Below are positions 18,227 to 27,683 of a stretch of 64,000 nt of DNA, piece after piece (the first letter of the stretch is position 1; each line of letters opens with the position of its first letter). The notes under the pieces are model-generated. The model searched no databases. It saw only the letters and a program-made list of their open reading frames with translations, and was not told the origin of the DNA. Both the position numbers and the translations under genes were made by a program. The stretch is from contig JAEVEX010000040.1 of the NCBI GenBank assembly GCA_016842085.1, positions 1 through 64,000 on the forward strand, given 5' to 3'. The stretch is from Candidatus Thermoflexus tengchongensis. Its GTDB lineage: Bacteria > Chloroflexota > Anaerolineae > Thermoflexales > Thermoflexaceae.

Positions 18227-18512
18227 CGAACGTCCCCCGGAGTTTAAAGTCCGCCGGATTCGCCGCGCGCCAGCCCCCCAGCTATTTTATTGGATTCCGG
18301 GATACAGGCCCCTGCATGCCGGAAAGAACGGATCCTTTCCCAATCCGGGCGGATGAGATCTGAAGTGGAACTTTAGTCCTATCCCCCAGGATACACCCCA
18401 CCTTTCTTACGAAATCCTTACGATATCAGGTCCCATCCTGCGGTTTAATAGGTGACGGAATGAGACAAACAAGCAGGATAGTCAGAAAAATTTAACCATC
18501 GGGGGGCTGGAT

Positions 18513-19709
18513 ATGAGAATGGATGCCAGAACATGGAGGGCTTTTCGGAATCTGACCTGGTTTCTGGGATTGATCGCCCTGGGCATCAGCCTGATCCTTC
18601 AGGGGGTTCTCAGCCCCGCGATGGCGGGGTCCTCTGTTGTGCTGGATGGCTACCAGATCACGTTTCTGGGAGTCACTTACAACTCCGATCAGACCTCGAC
18701 ATGGCGGTATGAAGTTCGGCCGGCCTCCGCGACTCGGGATCTCAGCCACTGGGTGCTGGGGCTCTGCACCACGCATCAAGTGCTCTCCAGTGATCCGAAC
18801 GGGACGGTCGGAAAGGACCCAACGACCGGATTGTGGGGGATCAAGTGGGAACAGCCGCTGCGGACCACGGATGGCCCACGCCCGTATACCTTCGTCCTGA
18901 ACGGCTGGTTTGAGGTCGGCACGACTCAGGTGGCAGTGAAAGCCGGTCGGGATCCGGAGTCCGGGACCATCGATGGGCCCTCCTGTACGCCACCGGCCCC
19001 CAGCCCGACACCGGCACCCTCGTCGACGCCCACGCCGGCACCCACCGAACCGCCGGCGCCCACACCCACGCCCGTCAATCCCACCCCCACATCGGTGCCC
19101 ACCGAACCCCCAACCCCCACGCCGGCGCCCACCGAACCACCGGCGCCCACACCCACGCCCATCGATCCCACCCCCACACCGGTGCCCACCGAACCCCCAA
19201 CGCCCACGCCGGTGCCCACCGAACCACCGGCGCCTACCCCCACGCCCGTCAATCCCACCCCCACACCGGTGATCGAACCACCGACGCCCACACCGGTGCC
19301 CACCGAACCACCGGCGCCTACACCCACGCCCATCGATCCCATCCCCACACCGGTGCCCACCGAACCGCCGGCGCCTACACCCACGCCCGTCAATCCCACC
19401 CCCACACCGGTGATCGAACCACCGACGCCCACGCCGGTGCCCACCGAACCACCGGCGCCCACCCCCACGCCGGTGGTTTATCCTCCAGTGCCCACACCGA
19501 CTCCGGGGGTGAACCTGCCGCCGACTTCGCCTCCTGAAATCAGCTCTCCCCCGGCCAGCGATGGGGCCTCCGATCTGCTTCCTGTGACCGGGGCCGCTGT
19601 GGGCGCATGGTCGATGTGGAGCCTTCTCCTGGCTCGCCTGAGCGGGTTATTCATGGGGCTGGGTCTGGCCGCTCATGTCATGCTGGTCTGGCGCTCCCGT
19701 AACGGATAA
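18513..19709 (+). CDS. Secreted Pro-rich protein with LPVTG sorting signal
   Basis: 398 aa. Residues 1-40 are a signal peptide ([21 protein letters not shown]). Residues 40-155 are a small beta-rich domain with two Cys. Residues 160-335 are a Thr/Pro repeat of about 20 residues ([19 protein letters not shown]) repeated some seven times. LPVTG at 356-360 is followed by a hydrophobic helix and a basic tail (WRSRNG), the standard sortase substrate ending. The sortase gene follows 115 bases downstream, past a strong hairpin. Likely a wall-spanning or surface-exposed stalk. The identity of the 115-residue head is unknown. Confidence 0.85.
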   Translation: MRMDARTWRAFRNLTWFLGLIALGISLILQGVLSPAMAGSSVVLDGYQITFLGVTYNSDQTSTWRYEVRPASATRDLSHWVLGLCTTHQVLSSDPNGTVGKDPTTGLWGIKWEQPLRTTDGPRPYTFVLNGWFEVGTTQVAVKAGRDPESGTIDGPSCTPPAPSPTPAPSSTPTPAPTEPPAPTPTPVNPTPTSVPTEPPTPTPAPTEPPAPTPTPIDPTPTPVPTEPPTPTPVPTEPPAPTPTPVNPTPTPVIEPPTPTPVPTEPPAPTPTPIDPIPTPVPTEPPAPTPTPVNPTPTPVIEPPTPTPVPTEPPAPTPTPVVYPPVPTPTPGVNLPPTSPPEISSPPASDGASDLLPVTGAAVGAWSMWSLLLARLSGLFMGLGLAAHVMLVWRSRNG

Positions 19710-19758
19710 GAACGAATCCGGCGACCCGCCTGGCCATTCTTTCTCTCCAGAAAAACCG

Positions 19759-19791
19759 GGGCTGTGCGCGGGCTTCGCCCGCGCACAGCCC
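19759..19791 (+). terminator. Strong hairpin between LPxTG gene and sortase
   Basis: A perfect 15-base stem, GGGCTGTGCGCGGGC paired with its complement, loop TTC. No T-run follows, so it may be partial, lowering sortase relative to substrate. Confidence 0.6.
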
Positions 19792-19824
19792 TCCTGCAAC
19801 ACCCAACGCAATCAGGAAAAGGCA

Positions 19825-20595
19825 ATGTCTGGGGCTCATATCCCGATGAATTTTCCAAACATGTTCCCATTGCCACCAGCGTTCCGAAGCTATGGCGGGT
19901 TCCTGTTATGGCTCGGGCTCCTCGGGGCCGTTCTGGGGATCTGGCACCTTCCCCGGAAAGCGCCTTCCGCGGCCTCGCTGGAAGTTGCCTTTCCCTCCCG
20001 TGAAGAGGAATGGGGAATCTTCCAGCGGGTGGAGCAGCCGGAGCGCGCGCCTGCGCTGGAGCCTGAAACTGTCCTGAGCCATCCCACGCCTGCCCCCACC
20101 CCCGCCCGGGGATGGATCCCCCAGCGCATCGTCATCCCGGCGATCCACCTGGATGCCCCCGTGGTTCCGGTTGGCTTCCAGGAGCTCCGCGTGGGCAATC
20201 AGCGGGTTCGGGCCTGGGAAACCCCGAACTTCTTCGCGGCCGGATGGCACAGGACTTCCGCCCCCCTGGGGACGCCTGGAAACACGGTGCTGAACGGCCA
20301 TCACAATATCTATGGGGAAGTGTTCCGGGATCTGGTCCGCCTGAAGCCGGGAGACCGGATCCTCGTGTATTCGGGGGATCGGGTTTTCGTTTATGAAGTG
20401 CGGGAAAAACACATCCTCCTGGAGCGCGGCCGTCCGCTTTCCGAGCGCCTGGCCAACGCCCGCTGGATCCAGCCCACGAAGGATGAGCGGTTGACGCTGA
20501 TCACCTGCTGGCCTTACACCAGCAACACCCACCGGCTCATTGTGATCGCCCGGCCGCTCCCCCTCCGGGACAACTGGGGGAAGAAGGTGGAATAG
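19825..20595 (+). CDS. Sortase (class D/E/F-like)
   Basis: 256 aa. One N-terminal membrane anchor (FLLWLGLLGAVLGIW), a Pro-rich linker, then the sortase barrel from IPQRIVIPAIHLDAPV. The catalytic His lies in VLNGHHNIYGEVFRDL, the Cys in LTLITCWPY and the Arg in NTHRLIVIARP. It cleaves the sorting signal between Thr and Gly and attaches the protein to a wall or pilin amine. ATG 19825 has AGGA seven bases upstream. The LPVTG protein just upstream is its obvious substrate. Confidence 0.92.
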   Translation: MSGAHIPMNFPNMFPLPPAFRSYGGFLLWLGLLGAVLGIWHLPRKAPSAASLEVAFPSREEEWGIFQRVEQPERAPALEPETVLSHPTPAPTPARGWIPQRIVIPAIHLDAPVVPVGFQELRVGNQRVRAWETPNFFAAGWHRTSAPLGTPGNTVLNGHHNIYGEVFRDLVRLKPGDRILVYSGDRVFVYEVREKHILLERGRPLSERLANARWIQPTKDERLTLITCWPYTSNTHRLIVIARPLPLRDNWGKKVE

Positions 20596-20664
20596 CGGGA
20601 AACCGCCGCATCCTCCGGGTTCTGGACAACCCCAGGAGGGGCCGCGAAGCATCGAGGGCTTTCT

Positions 20665-20703
20665 GGGGCAGGTGGGCGCGCCGGGTGCACGTCCACCTGC
20701 CCC
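20665..20703. terminator. Bidirectional hairpin, sortase / P-type ATPase
   Basis: An 11-base stem, GGGGCAGGTGG (20665-20675) with CCACCTGCCCC (20693-20703), loop of 17. It lies between two convergent genes and can serve both. Confidence 0.6.
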
Positions 20704-20726
20704 AAAAGAGGGCATGCGCCCTGACA

Positions 20727-22649
20727 TTAAACTCTCGATGGGTTCTTTCCCCCACCGCCGGATCGCCACCCCCATCGCAGAAGACGCAGGCCGTTGAGCA
20801 CCACCAGCAGCGTGCTCCCCTCATGCCCGACCACCGCCAGCGGCAGGGGGATCCCCAGCCCGAAGGTAAGGGCCACCAGCAGGACGATCACGCCGCTGGC
20901 GAAGGCCAGGTTTTGCCAGACCGTGGCCATCGCCGCGCGGGCCAGGGCGATGGCCTCAGCAACCCGGCGGAGATCCTCCTGAAGGAGCACCACATCCGCC
21001 GTCTCAATGGCCACATCGCTGCCCATCTTCCCCATGGCAATCCCCACCGAGGCCGCGGCCAGGGCCGGCGCATCGTTCATCCCATCCCCGACCATCGCGA
21101 CCGGCCCGATCGACTGAGCCAGCGCGCGGATCCGCTCCAGCTTCTCCTCCGGCAGCAGCCCGGCCTCGAAGCGCCGGATCCCCACGGCCTGAGCGACGGC
21201 ACGGGCGACCGCCGGATGATCCCCGGTCAGCATCACCACTTCGATCCCCAGGCGGCGCAACGCCTCCACCGCCTCCGCCGCCTCCGACCGCGCCCGATCC
21301 GCCACCTCAATCAGGCCCCGCCACTGCCCATCGTAGACCAGCACGGGGGTCCGACCGGCCCGCTGTGCCTCCTCCAGCATGGCCCACACCTCGTCCGGGA
21401 GCGGAATGCCCTCCTGCTGGAACAGTCGGGGAGAGCCCACCCAGATGGCATGGGCATTGGCGAAGCCGATCACACCCAGCCCCGGACGGGCGTTGACCTC
21501 CCGGATCTCCGGGAAGGACAACCCGCGCGCCCGGGCCTCCTCGACGATCGCCCGGGCGATCGGATGCTCCGAACGGGCCTCCACCGCGGCTGCCAGGGCC
21601 AGGATCCCATCGGGATGGTTTCCATCCAGCGCGCGCACCGCCTGCACCGTCACCCGGTTCTCCGTGAGGGTCCCCGTCTTGTCCATCGCCACCACCCGCA
21701 CCTGGGCCAGGCGCTCCAGGGCCATCCCTCCCTTAAACAGGAGCCCCCGGCGGGCCCCGGCAGCGATCGCGGAGAGGAAGGCGGCGGGGGTGCTGATCAC
21801 CAGGGCGCACGGCGAGGCGACCACCAGCAGGGTCATGGCCCGGTAGAAGGCGCGATCGAAGGCCTCTCCCCAGAGCCCGGAAAGGACCAGCGTGAGGGCC
21901 GCCCCCGCCAGGACCGCCCATGCATAACGCTGCTCGAAGCGATCGATCGCCTGCTGCGTGCGAGCCCGCTGCGCCTGCGCCTCCTCCACCAGATGGATGA
22001 TCCGCGTCAGCATCGTGTCCGAGGTCGGATGCGTGACCCGGATCTCCAGCGCCCCGTGGCCGTTGAGCGTGCCCTCGAAAACCGGATCCCCCGGCCCTTT
22101 CGGCACGGGCATGGACTCGCCGGTCAGCAGGGACTCATCGGCCGTGGAGGAACCCGCCACCACCACCCCGTCCGCGGGGATCCGTTCGCCGGGCCGCACC
22201 AGCAGATGATCCCCCACCTCGATCGCCTCGATGGGGATCGTCTCCTCCTTCCCTTCACGGATGCGGCGGGCGACAGGGGGGCGAAGGTTCAGCAGCTGCC
22301 GGATGGCCCGGCGGGTGCGTTCCAGGGCCATGGTCTGCAGGGCGTTCGAGAGGGAGAAGAGGAACAGCAACGTCCCTCCTTCCTCGGCATGCCCGATGAG
22401 GGCGGCCCCGAGGGCGGAGAGCAGCATCAACAGGTTGACATCCAGGCGCCCTCCGCGCAACGCCAGGGCGCCGTCGATCACTCCGTAGAACCCCCCAAAC
22501 AGATAGGCCGCGACCCAGAAAGCGCCTTCCGCGCCAGGGGCCACCCAGCGCGAAGCGATCCCGCCGATCAACGCGGCCAGGGTCAATCCGACAAAGGGGA
22601 ACTCCAGCCGACGTTCCTCCAGGACAAAGCGACGGATCCGCTCTCCCAT
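20727..22649 (-). CDS. P1B-type heavy-metal ATPase (Zn/Cd/Co type)
   Basis: 640 aa. Actuator motif LLTGES, metal-site motif SPCALVISTP in TM6, phosphorylation site DKTGTLTE, the P1B-specific SEHPIARAI and hinge GDGMNDAPAL are all present. S-P-C with VIST downstream fits the zinc/cadmium/cobalt group (ZntA/CadA), not copper. There is no N-terminal metal-binding domain. It pumps metal out of the cytoplasm. The Fur-family gene ends three bases upstream, so regulator and pump share an operon and the regulator is probably metal-responsive. Confidence 0.93.
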   Translation of the reverse strand: MGERIRRFVLEERRLEFPFVGLTLAALIGGIASRWVAPGAEGAFWVAAYLFGGFYGVIDGALALRGGRLDVNLLMLLSALGAALIGHAEEGGTLLFLFSLSNALQTMALERTRRAIRQLLNLRPPVARRIREGKEETIPIEAIEVGDHLLVRPGERIPADGVVVAGSSTADESLLTGESMPVPKGPGDPVFEGTLNGHGALEIRVTHPTSDTMLTRIIHLVEEAQAQRARTQQAIDRFEQRYAWAVLAGAALTLVLSGLWGEAFDRAFYRAMTLLVVASPCALVISTPAAFLSAIAAGARRGLLFKGGMALERLAQVRVVAMDKTGTLTENRVTVQAVRALDGNHPDGILALAAAVEARSEHPIARAIVEEARARGLSFPEIREVNARPGLGVIGFANAHAIWVGSPRLFQQEGIPLPDEVWAMLEEAQRAGRTPVLVYDGQWRGLIEVADRARSEAAEAVEALRRLGIEVVMLTGDHPAVARAVAQAVGIRRFEAGLLPEEKLERIRALAQSIGPVAMVGDGMNDAPALAAASVGIAMGKMGSDVAIETADVVLLQEDLRRVAEAIALARAAMATVWQNLAFASGVIVLLVALTFGLGIPLPLAVVGHEGSTLLVVLNGLRLLRWGWRSGGGGKNPSRV

Positions 22650-22652
22650 CGG

Positions 22653-23114
22653 TCAGGCTCCCTCCACGATGGACGCTTGGGTTTTCCGCTGGCAATCGGG
22701 GCAAAGGCCGTAGTAGACCAGGCGGGCCCCATGCAGCGCGTAGCCCGATCGGGCAGCCACCCGCTGATGCAGCGCCCGGACGTCCACGCCTTCCAGATCC
22801 TGCACCCGGTGACAGGACAGACAGACCAGATTGATGTGGGGCGCGGTGTCTCCGTCGTAATGCACCATCCCATCCCCGGCATCCCCCAGCGCGCTCACCA
22901 GGCCCAGCCGCACCAGCGCATCCAGGGTCTTGTAAACCGTGGCCAGGCTGATCGTGGGGAACCGACGGCGAAGACGCCGGTAGATGTCATAGGCCGTGGG
23001 GTGGCTCCGGCTCGTCGCCAGGACCTCGCAGATGGCCACCCGCTGGGGCGTCAGCCGCAACCCGGAGGCCCGCAGGCCTTCCAGCATCGCCTTCCACCGA
23101 TCCGAACGCCGCAT
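22653..23114 (-). CDS. Fur-family metalloregulator
   Basis: 153 aa, Fur/Zur/PerR length. Winged helix: LTPQRVAICEVL and ISLATVYKTLDALVRLGLV. Metal pocket HYDGDTAPHINLVCLSC; structural zinc CLSC and CPDC pairs. The operon with a P1B-type ATPase suggests control of metal export or a peroxide/metal response. Whether it is Fur, Zur, PerR or a metal-export regulator cannot be told from sequence alone. A possible operator lies just upstream (23138-23164). Confidence 0.92.
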   Translation of the reverse strand: MRRSDRWKAMLEGLRASGLRLTPQRVAICEVLATSRSHPTAYDIYRRLRRRFPTISLATVYKTLDALVRLGLVSALGDAGDGMVHYDGDTAPHINLVCLSCHRVQDLEGVDVRALHQRVAARSGYALHGARLVYYGLCPDCQRKTQASIVEGA

Positions 23115-23137
23115 GCGAAAACCTCTATCTGGAGAGA

Positions 23138-23164
23138 ATCATTTTCCAAACCAGGAGAAATGAT
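23138..23164. promoter_or_regulatory. Inverted repeat upstream of Fur-family gene
   Basis: ATCATTT (23138-23144) and AAATGAT (23158-23164) flank 13 bases, 24-50 bases before the regulator start. The AT-rich inverted repeat fits a Fur-family site for autoregulation. Not a full Fur box. Confidence 0.4.
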
Positions 23165-23385
23165 ATCCCGAAGTCTGCCCCCTGTCAAATCGGGCGAGGC
23201 AGGGGCTCGGGGCGCCGGGCGCCTTCGACAATCGGGCCCGGGCCGATGGGCCACTAAAGAAAAAGGGGGATTCGCAGGCGACGATCCCATCGCCCCCGAA
23301 CTTCCTTCCTCATTAAGGAGAAGGGGAGGGAAAGGGGTTGCGGAAAATCAGCGACCATGGTTCCGGACGGGAAAGCCCCGTCCGC

Positions 23386-23754
23386 TCACAACACCTGCAG
23401 CGCCCGATAGATCGCTGCCCGCTGTCCCGGATCCAGGGGAGGGAGATGCTCGATGTGAAAAAGGCCGGAGCCGAGGAGCCCGGAGGGGGGATGGGGTTCC
23501 TGGAGCAGGCGGCAGGCGTAACGGAGGATCAGCTGCCAGCGTCCGTCCTCCCGGCGGGAGGCTGCCTCCAGGATCACAGGCTCCTCAAGCTCCACCCCAG
23601 CCATCTGGATCATCCATCGCCGGACGCCATCCACCGGATCCTCGCCTTCCATCAGGGGGCCCCCTGGCAGCGTCCAATCTCCCTGGGGCGATTGCACCAG
23701 CCAGACCGCCTCATCCGCCAGGGCGACGATCTCCACCCGGATCTCTACATCCAT
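23386..23754 (-). CDS. Nudix-like protein with degenerate Nudix box
   Basis: 122 aa. TLPGGPLMEGEDPVDGVRRWMIQMAGV aligns in register with the Nudix box G-x5-E-x7-R-E-U-x-E-E-x-G-U. The catalytic R-E and E-E positions read R-W and Q-M, so metal-dependent hydrolysis is unlikely. It may bind a nucleotide-like ligand or be a decayed hydrolase. It follows the M16-like gene after a large hairpin (23838-23882). No specific substrate can be named. Confidence 0.7.
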   Translation of the reverse strand: MDVEIRVEIVALADEAVWLVQSPQGDWTLPGGPLMEGEDPVDGVRRWMIQMAGVELEEPVILEAASRREDGRWQLILRYACRLLQEPHPPSGLLGSGLFHIEHLPPLDPGQRAAIYRALQVL

Positions 23755-23837
23755 AAGGCTCTCTCCGCTTTCAGGTTTTCAGCGTGGCGGGCCAGCGCTA
23801 TCACCCGGAATGGCGCGGCTGGCCTCTTCCCGGGGGC

Positions 23838-23882
23838 TTTCAGGGCTGCGCGGGGCCCTGAAGGGTCCCGCGCAGCCTGAAA
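23838..23882. terminator. Long GC-rich hairpin
   Basis: The left arm (23838-23858) starts TTTCAGGGCTGCGCG; the right arm (23863-23882) ends CGCGCAGCCTGAAA. They pair over about 20 bases with one bulge and one G-U, loop TGAA. It lies after the M16-like gene and before the Nudix-like gene on the minus strand, so termination or a mobile repeat are both possible. Confidence 0.6.
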
Positions 23883-23968
23883 CGGATTTCCCCCTCCTCC
23901 CCAGGGCCCGGAGGATCCGGGGGAGGAAACGATCGGGGGTTAGGACGCTGCAGGCAGCCCCCACCCTC

Positions 23969-25294
23969 TCAAGAAGGCCCGGGGAGATCCGGCTCGGGGC
24001 CCGCGGTGGAGAGGACCATACGATCCGGATCCAGATATTTGCGGGCCGCCGCCTGGACCTCCGCAGCGGTGAGGCTGGCGATGATCTCCGGATAGCGTTC
24101 CAGATGATCCAGGCCCAGCTCAAACAGCTCGATATCGACGAGGACACCAGCGATCCCCTCATTGGTTTCAAGCCGGAGCGGAAGGGAGCCGATCAGAAAC
24201 GATTTGTTGTCCTCCAGCTCCTTCGCTGGAACCCGCCGCTCCAGGAGGCGACGGATCTCGGTTCGGATGCCTTCCACCGCCCGGGGGAGATGCTCGGGGG
24301 CCACTCCGGCGACGATGCTCCACGGTCCGGGGGCCAGACCGGCATCCAGGCGACTATACACATAATAAGCCAGCCCGTCCCGGTCCCGGACATGATCCCC
24401 CAGCCGGCCCATCATCCCGAAAACCCCCAGGACGCAGTTCGCCAGCGCGGCTGCATAATAGTCGGGATCCTTCCGGGCCAGCCCGACCGTGCCCATCACG
24501 AGATCGGTCTGGGTTTTGCCCGGGATCGGCGTGTGCACATGGATCCAGCGGTCCGGACGCGAGACCGGAGGTAGGGGATCCGGCTCCGGGCGGCGGGCGA
24601 ACCAATCTCCGAAAGCCCGCCGGATGGCCTCGATCCCCTCCTCGGCGCGGATCGCGCCCACGATGGCGATGATCATCCGCTCCGGGCTGTAAAACTTCCG
24701 GTGGAAAGCGATCAGATCCTCCCGGGTGATGGCCTGCACCGTCTCCCGGTAGCCATCCACGCTTCGCCCATAGGGATGGCCCTGAAAAAGCGTCTCCCGG
24801 AACCGGAGCCCGGCCATCCGCCGGGTATCGTGCTCCCGCTCCTGGAGATCCGTGAGGATCTCCCCCCGCACCTTCTCCACCTCTTCCTCAGGGAACGTGG
24901 GGTTTCGCAGGACATCCGCCAGGATCTCCAGCATGGCGGGCAGGTCCTCGGCCAGGGCCTTCAGGCTGAAGCCGGTGGTATGATAGCCCGCTCCGATATC
25001 CAGGCTGGCGCCGACCGACTCGATCGCTTCGTAAATCTCGTGGAACGTTCGATGGATCGTCCCCCGGGTCAGCATTTCTGCGGTGAAGGCCGCCAGCCCG
25101 GTTCGATCCGGAGGCTCATCCACCGCCCCAGCCCATAGAAGGCCGGAGAGGACCACGGAGGGGCTGCTGAAGTTCTCATAGGCGAGGGCGATGATGCCGT
25201 TGGGCAACACCTCCCGCGCGATCGTCCGCGAGTTGGGCACCGTCCAGGCGCGGACCCGTTGAAGCATCGAGGATGGACCGCTCTTGCGAGCCAT
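23969..25294 (-). CDS. M16-family peptidase homologue, non-catalytic type
   Basis: 441 aa, two M16 half-domains. The zinc site H-x2-E-H should sit in the second helix; here the text is TGLAAFTAEMLTRGT, with no His. The C-terminal half keeps the R...Y feature of partner subunits (RLGDHVRDRDGLAYYV). M16 enzymes often work as an active subunit plus an inactive one that shapes the chamber. This is the second kind, yet no active subunit lies beside it. ATG 25294 is the only good start. Role: partner of an M16 protease encoded elsewhere. Confidence 0.88.
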   Translation of the reverse strand: MARKSGPSSMLQRVRAWTVPNSRTIAREVLPNGIIALAYENFSSPSVVLSGLLWAGAVDEPPDRTGLAAFTAEMLTRGTIHRTFHEIYEAIESVGASLDIGAGYHTTGFSLKALAEDLPAMLEILADVLRNPTFPEEEVEKVRGEILTDLQEREHDTRRMAGLRFRETLFQGHPYGRSVDGYRETVQAITREDLIAFHRKFYSPERMIIAIVGAIRAEEGIEAIRRAFGDWFARRPEPDPLPPVSRPDRWIHVHTPIPGKTQTDLVMGTVGLARKDPDYYAAALANCVLGVFGMMGRLGDHVRDRDGLAYYVYSRLDAGLAPGPWSIVAGVAPEHLPRAVEGIRTEIRRLLERRVPAKELEDNKSFLIGSLPLRLETNEGIAGVLVDIELFELGLDHLERYPEIIASLTAAEVQAAARKYLDPDRMVLSTAGPEPDLPGPS

Positions 25295-25491
25295 GCTGGA
25301 CTCCAGATAAAGGGTTGAGCCGTCGGAGCGCCGGGTGGAATGGGGAAAGCCCGCTCGCCCCGCCGCTGGATACTATCTTAGCGCAACCCGGGCTTCACGG
25401 GGGCCTCTCTCCGTCAGGAGTTCAGAGCTTGTGCATTCGATCCGTGTGCTTCTAAACTGGATCGGAACCTGAGGAAAGCCGGGAGGATAGG

Positions 25492-26091
25492 GTGTTCGAG
25501 CCCTGGAACATCCGCGAGCTGGTCATTCTGGCGGTCGTTGGCCTGGCGGGGCTCGTGCTGGCCCTCGATGACTGGCGCGGGATGCTGCTGGCATGGGCCC
25601 TGATGGGCGTAGCGGGCGGGGTTCTCCTCCAGCAAACCACAGAGGTCCCCAGGGAGCTGGCCGGGATCCAGATCCTGAACAGCGCTCTCCTGGCCCTGCT
25701 GTTCTATCTGGCAGGCCGGCGGGCCCGGATGACCACCCAGAAAACCATGAGCGCCCGACCGGTGGTCCACGGGCGGTTCCGGGCCCTGGCCGCCCTCTTT
25801 CTCTACGTCCTCGCCCGCATGATGGCGATCCGCTTCCCTCTGCCCATCGCCTCTCCATCCCTGCTGATCGCGACTTACACCCTGATCGGGATCGGCCTGC
25901 TGATCGCTACGCTGAGCCGTTCGCCGCTGAAGGCCGGGCTGGGCATCCTGACCATGCTGAATGGTTACCAGGTTTTCTATCTCTCCGTGCAGGATAGCCT
26001 GCTCGCCATCGGGTTGATGGCCGGGATGAGCCTTCTGGTCGCCTTCCTCATCGTCGCCCTCACCATGGCCCGTCAGGAGGTGTCGGCGTGA
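25492..26091 (+). CDS. HyfE/NuoK-like membrane protein
   Basis: 199 aa, about six hydrophobic helices. Start GTG 25492 has GGAGG five bases upstream. Layout and size resemble hydrogenase-4 component E (HyfE), which contains a NuoK/MrpC-like core; similarity is weak and based on pattern. It overlaps the next gene (NuoN/M-like) by ATGA, as in complexes where a small K-like subunit sits beside an antiporter-like one. No Fe-S or hydrophilic Nuo subunit is near. Confidence 0.6.
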   Translation: MFEPWNIRELVILAVVGLAGLVLALDDWRGMLLAWALMGVAGGVLLQQTTEVPRELAGIQILNSALLALLFYLAGRRARMTTQKTMSARPVVHGRFRALAALFLYVLARMMAIRFPLPIASPSLLIATYTLIGIGLLIATLSRSPLKAGLGILTMLNGYQVFYLSVQDSLLAIGLMAGMSLLVAFLIVALTMARQEVSA

Positions 26092-27473
26092 ACTTCCCCC
26101 TGCTGATCCTGCTCGCCGTTCCCTTCCTGGCCGCTCCCGTGATTTATCCGCTCCGCCGCACGCCTCTGGCGGCGCCCTTTGCGGCCGCGATCGCCATCGC
26201 GCTGGTGGGCTTCCTGTGGATCGTCCCATGGCCCATAGCCACTACGCGACCGGATCAGGCGACCCTGGGCGCGCCGCTGGTGCTGCTGGGGCGAAGCCTT
26301 CGCCTGACGGAGACAGATCGCTGGGCGCTGAGCACGCTGTGGGGATGCGCAGCTTTGATGTTCCTGACCGCGTGGCCCTTTCGCTTTGAGCGCCGTCTGT
26401 ATCCGATCGGCCTGGCCGCCGGCGGATTGTGGACCATCGGGCTGCTGCTGCGGCCGATCAGCCTGGGGACGTTTTTCACCGGCGGCGCCGCCTTGCTGCT
26501 GGCGCTGACGCTGCTGGGGGAAGGCCATGGCATGGAAGGAGCGACCCAGTATCTGATCGCCGCCAGCCTGGGCTTCCTCGCCTGGGTCACGGCGGCCTGG
26601 GCGGCCGAGCAGGCCACGCTGAACCCGGGTCAACCCCTCTGGACCACATTAACCATGCTGCTGATCGGAATGGCCATGGTCCTCTGGCTGGGGGTCTGGC
26701 CGGCCTACCGCTGGGTTCTGCTCCTGTTCGCGGAAGGCGCCCCGGTCGGAGCGGCCTTCACGGTGTTCCTGCTGAATTATGGAACCTGGTTCTGGCTCCT
26801 CGCCTGGGCTCAGGAGTTCCCATGGCTGCCGCAGCTCCCCGGGTGGAGCGCCGTCCTGCAGACCATGGGGATCCTGATGATGCTGAGCAGTGCCGTGCTG
26901 GCCCTGGCGGAACGGGGCTGGGGCACGATCGGAGGATATGCCTGGCTGGCCTCCAGCGGCCTCTCATGGCTGGCGCTGGGCCTGGGAACAGTGGAAGGAA
27001 TTCACCTGAGCGCCTGGACGCTGTGGATCCGGATCGTCGCCCTGCTGGGGCTGGCCTTCGGGCTGGCGGCCTACCGTCGGATGAGCGGCTCCACGGAATC
27101 CGGCCGCGTCCCGCTGGACCAGGGGCCATGGGTGATCGCCCTGCTGCTGGGGAGCGGCATGGCTCTGATCGACGCCCCTCCCTTTCCAGGCTTCACCGCC
27201 CGCTGGACCCTCACCCGGTTGCTCCTGCCCTCCCATCCGCTCCTATCGCTGGCATGGATCGGGGGCGCGGGCCTCCTGGGCTGGGCCCTGCTGCGGGAGC
27301 TTCTCAGGCCGCAGGGAGAGACGGTTCCATTGCGCCCGATGCCTCGCTCGGCCGTCTGGTTCGGGATCGCCTGGTGGACCGCTGAGCTCCTTCTGCTGTT
27401 CGTAAGCCCGTGGCTGGGCCTTCAGCTCAGGCCTCTGGCCGACGCCTGGATCCACCTGAGCCTGCTGGAGTAG
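26088..27473 (+). CDS. Antiporter-like (NuoN/HyfF-type) membrane protein
   Basis: 461 aa with 12-14 TM helices. The pattern resembles proton-pumping subunits NuoL/M/N: APVGAAFTVFLLNYGTWF recalls the conserved P-x-P...A-P-x-x...S-A-x-x-K helix, but the essential Lys is not evident there. FPGFTARW late in the protein matches the PP-x-x-GF-x-x-K loop, with Arg for Lys. It is translationally coupled to the HyfE-like gene. With the molybdenum enzyme downstream it may form a reduced formate-linked or hydrogenase-4-like module, which is inference. Confidence 0.6.
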   Translation: MNFPLLILLAVPFLAAPVIYPLRRTPLAAPFAAAIAIALVGFLWIVPWPIATTRPDQATLGAPLVLLGRSLRLTETDRWALSTLWGCAALMFLTAWPFRFERRLYPIGLAAGGLWTIGLLLRPISLGTFFTGGAALLLALTLLGEGHGMEGATQYLIAASLGFLAWVTAAWAAEQATLNPGQPLWTTLTMLLIGMAMVLWLGVWPAYRWVLLLFAEGAPVGAAFTVFLLNYGTWFWLLAWAQEFPWLPQLPGWSAVLQTMGILMMLSSAVLALAERGWGTIGGYAWLASSGLSWLALGLGTVEGIHLSAWTLWIRIVALLGLAFGLAAYRRMSGSTESGRVPLDQGPWVIALLLGSGMALIDAPPFPGFTARWTLTRLLLPSHPLLSLAWIGGAGLLGWALLRELLRPQGETVPLRPMPRSAVWFGIAWWTAELLLLFVSPWLGLQLRPLADAWIHLSLLE

Positions 27474-27683
27474 CCCGCGGCGCCACCTTCGCCCTCTCCC
27501 AGGATCCGAAGGGCCTCCGGGAGGGGCCATCCTGCCCACCTGAATTTGAGCTCATCCGCGTGAGTCTTATTATGATATATGATAAATGTATAAAAACGCC
27601 GCAGGGTCGCGCGATCGATGCGGGACAGGCCATGAAACAGGGGGCGACCCTGGCGTTTCACATTTCATCCGGAGGGGCCAGCG

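Noticed and set aside
20685-23756. 1023-codon open frame antisense to the P-type ATPase and the Fur-family gene
   Set aside because: Shadow of GC-rich coding DNA; rich in His, Arg, Gln and Pro without domain pattern.
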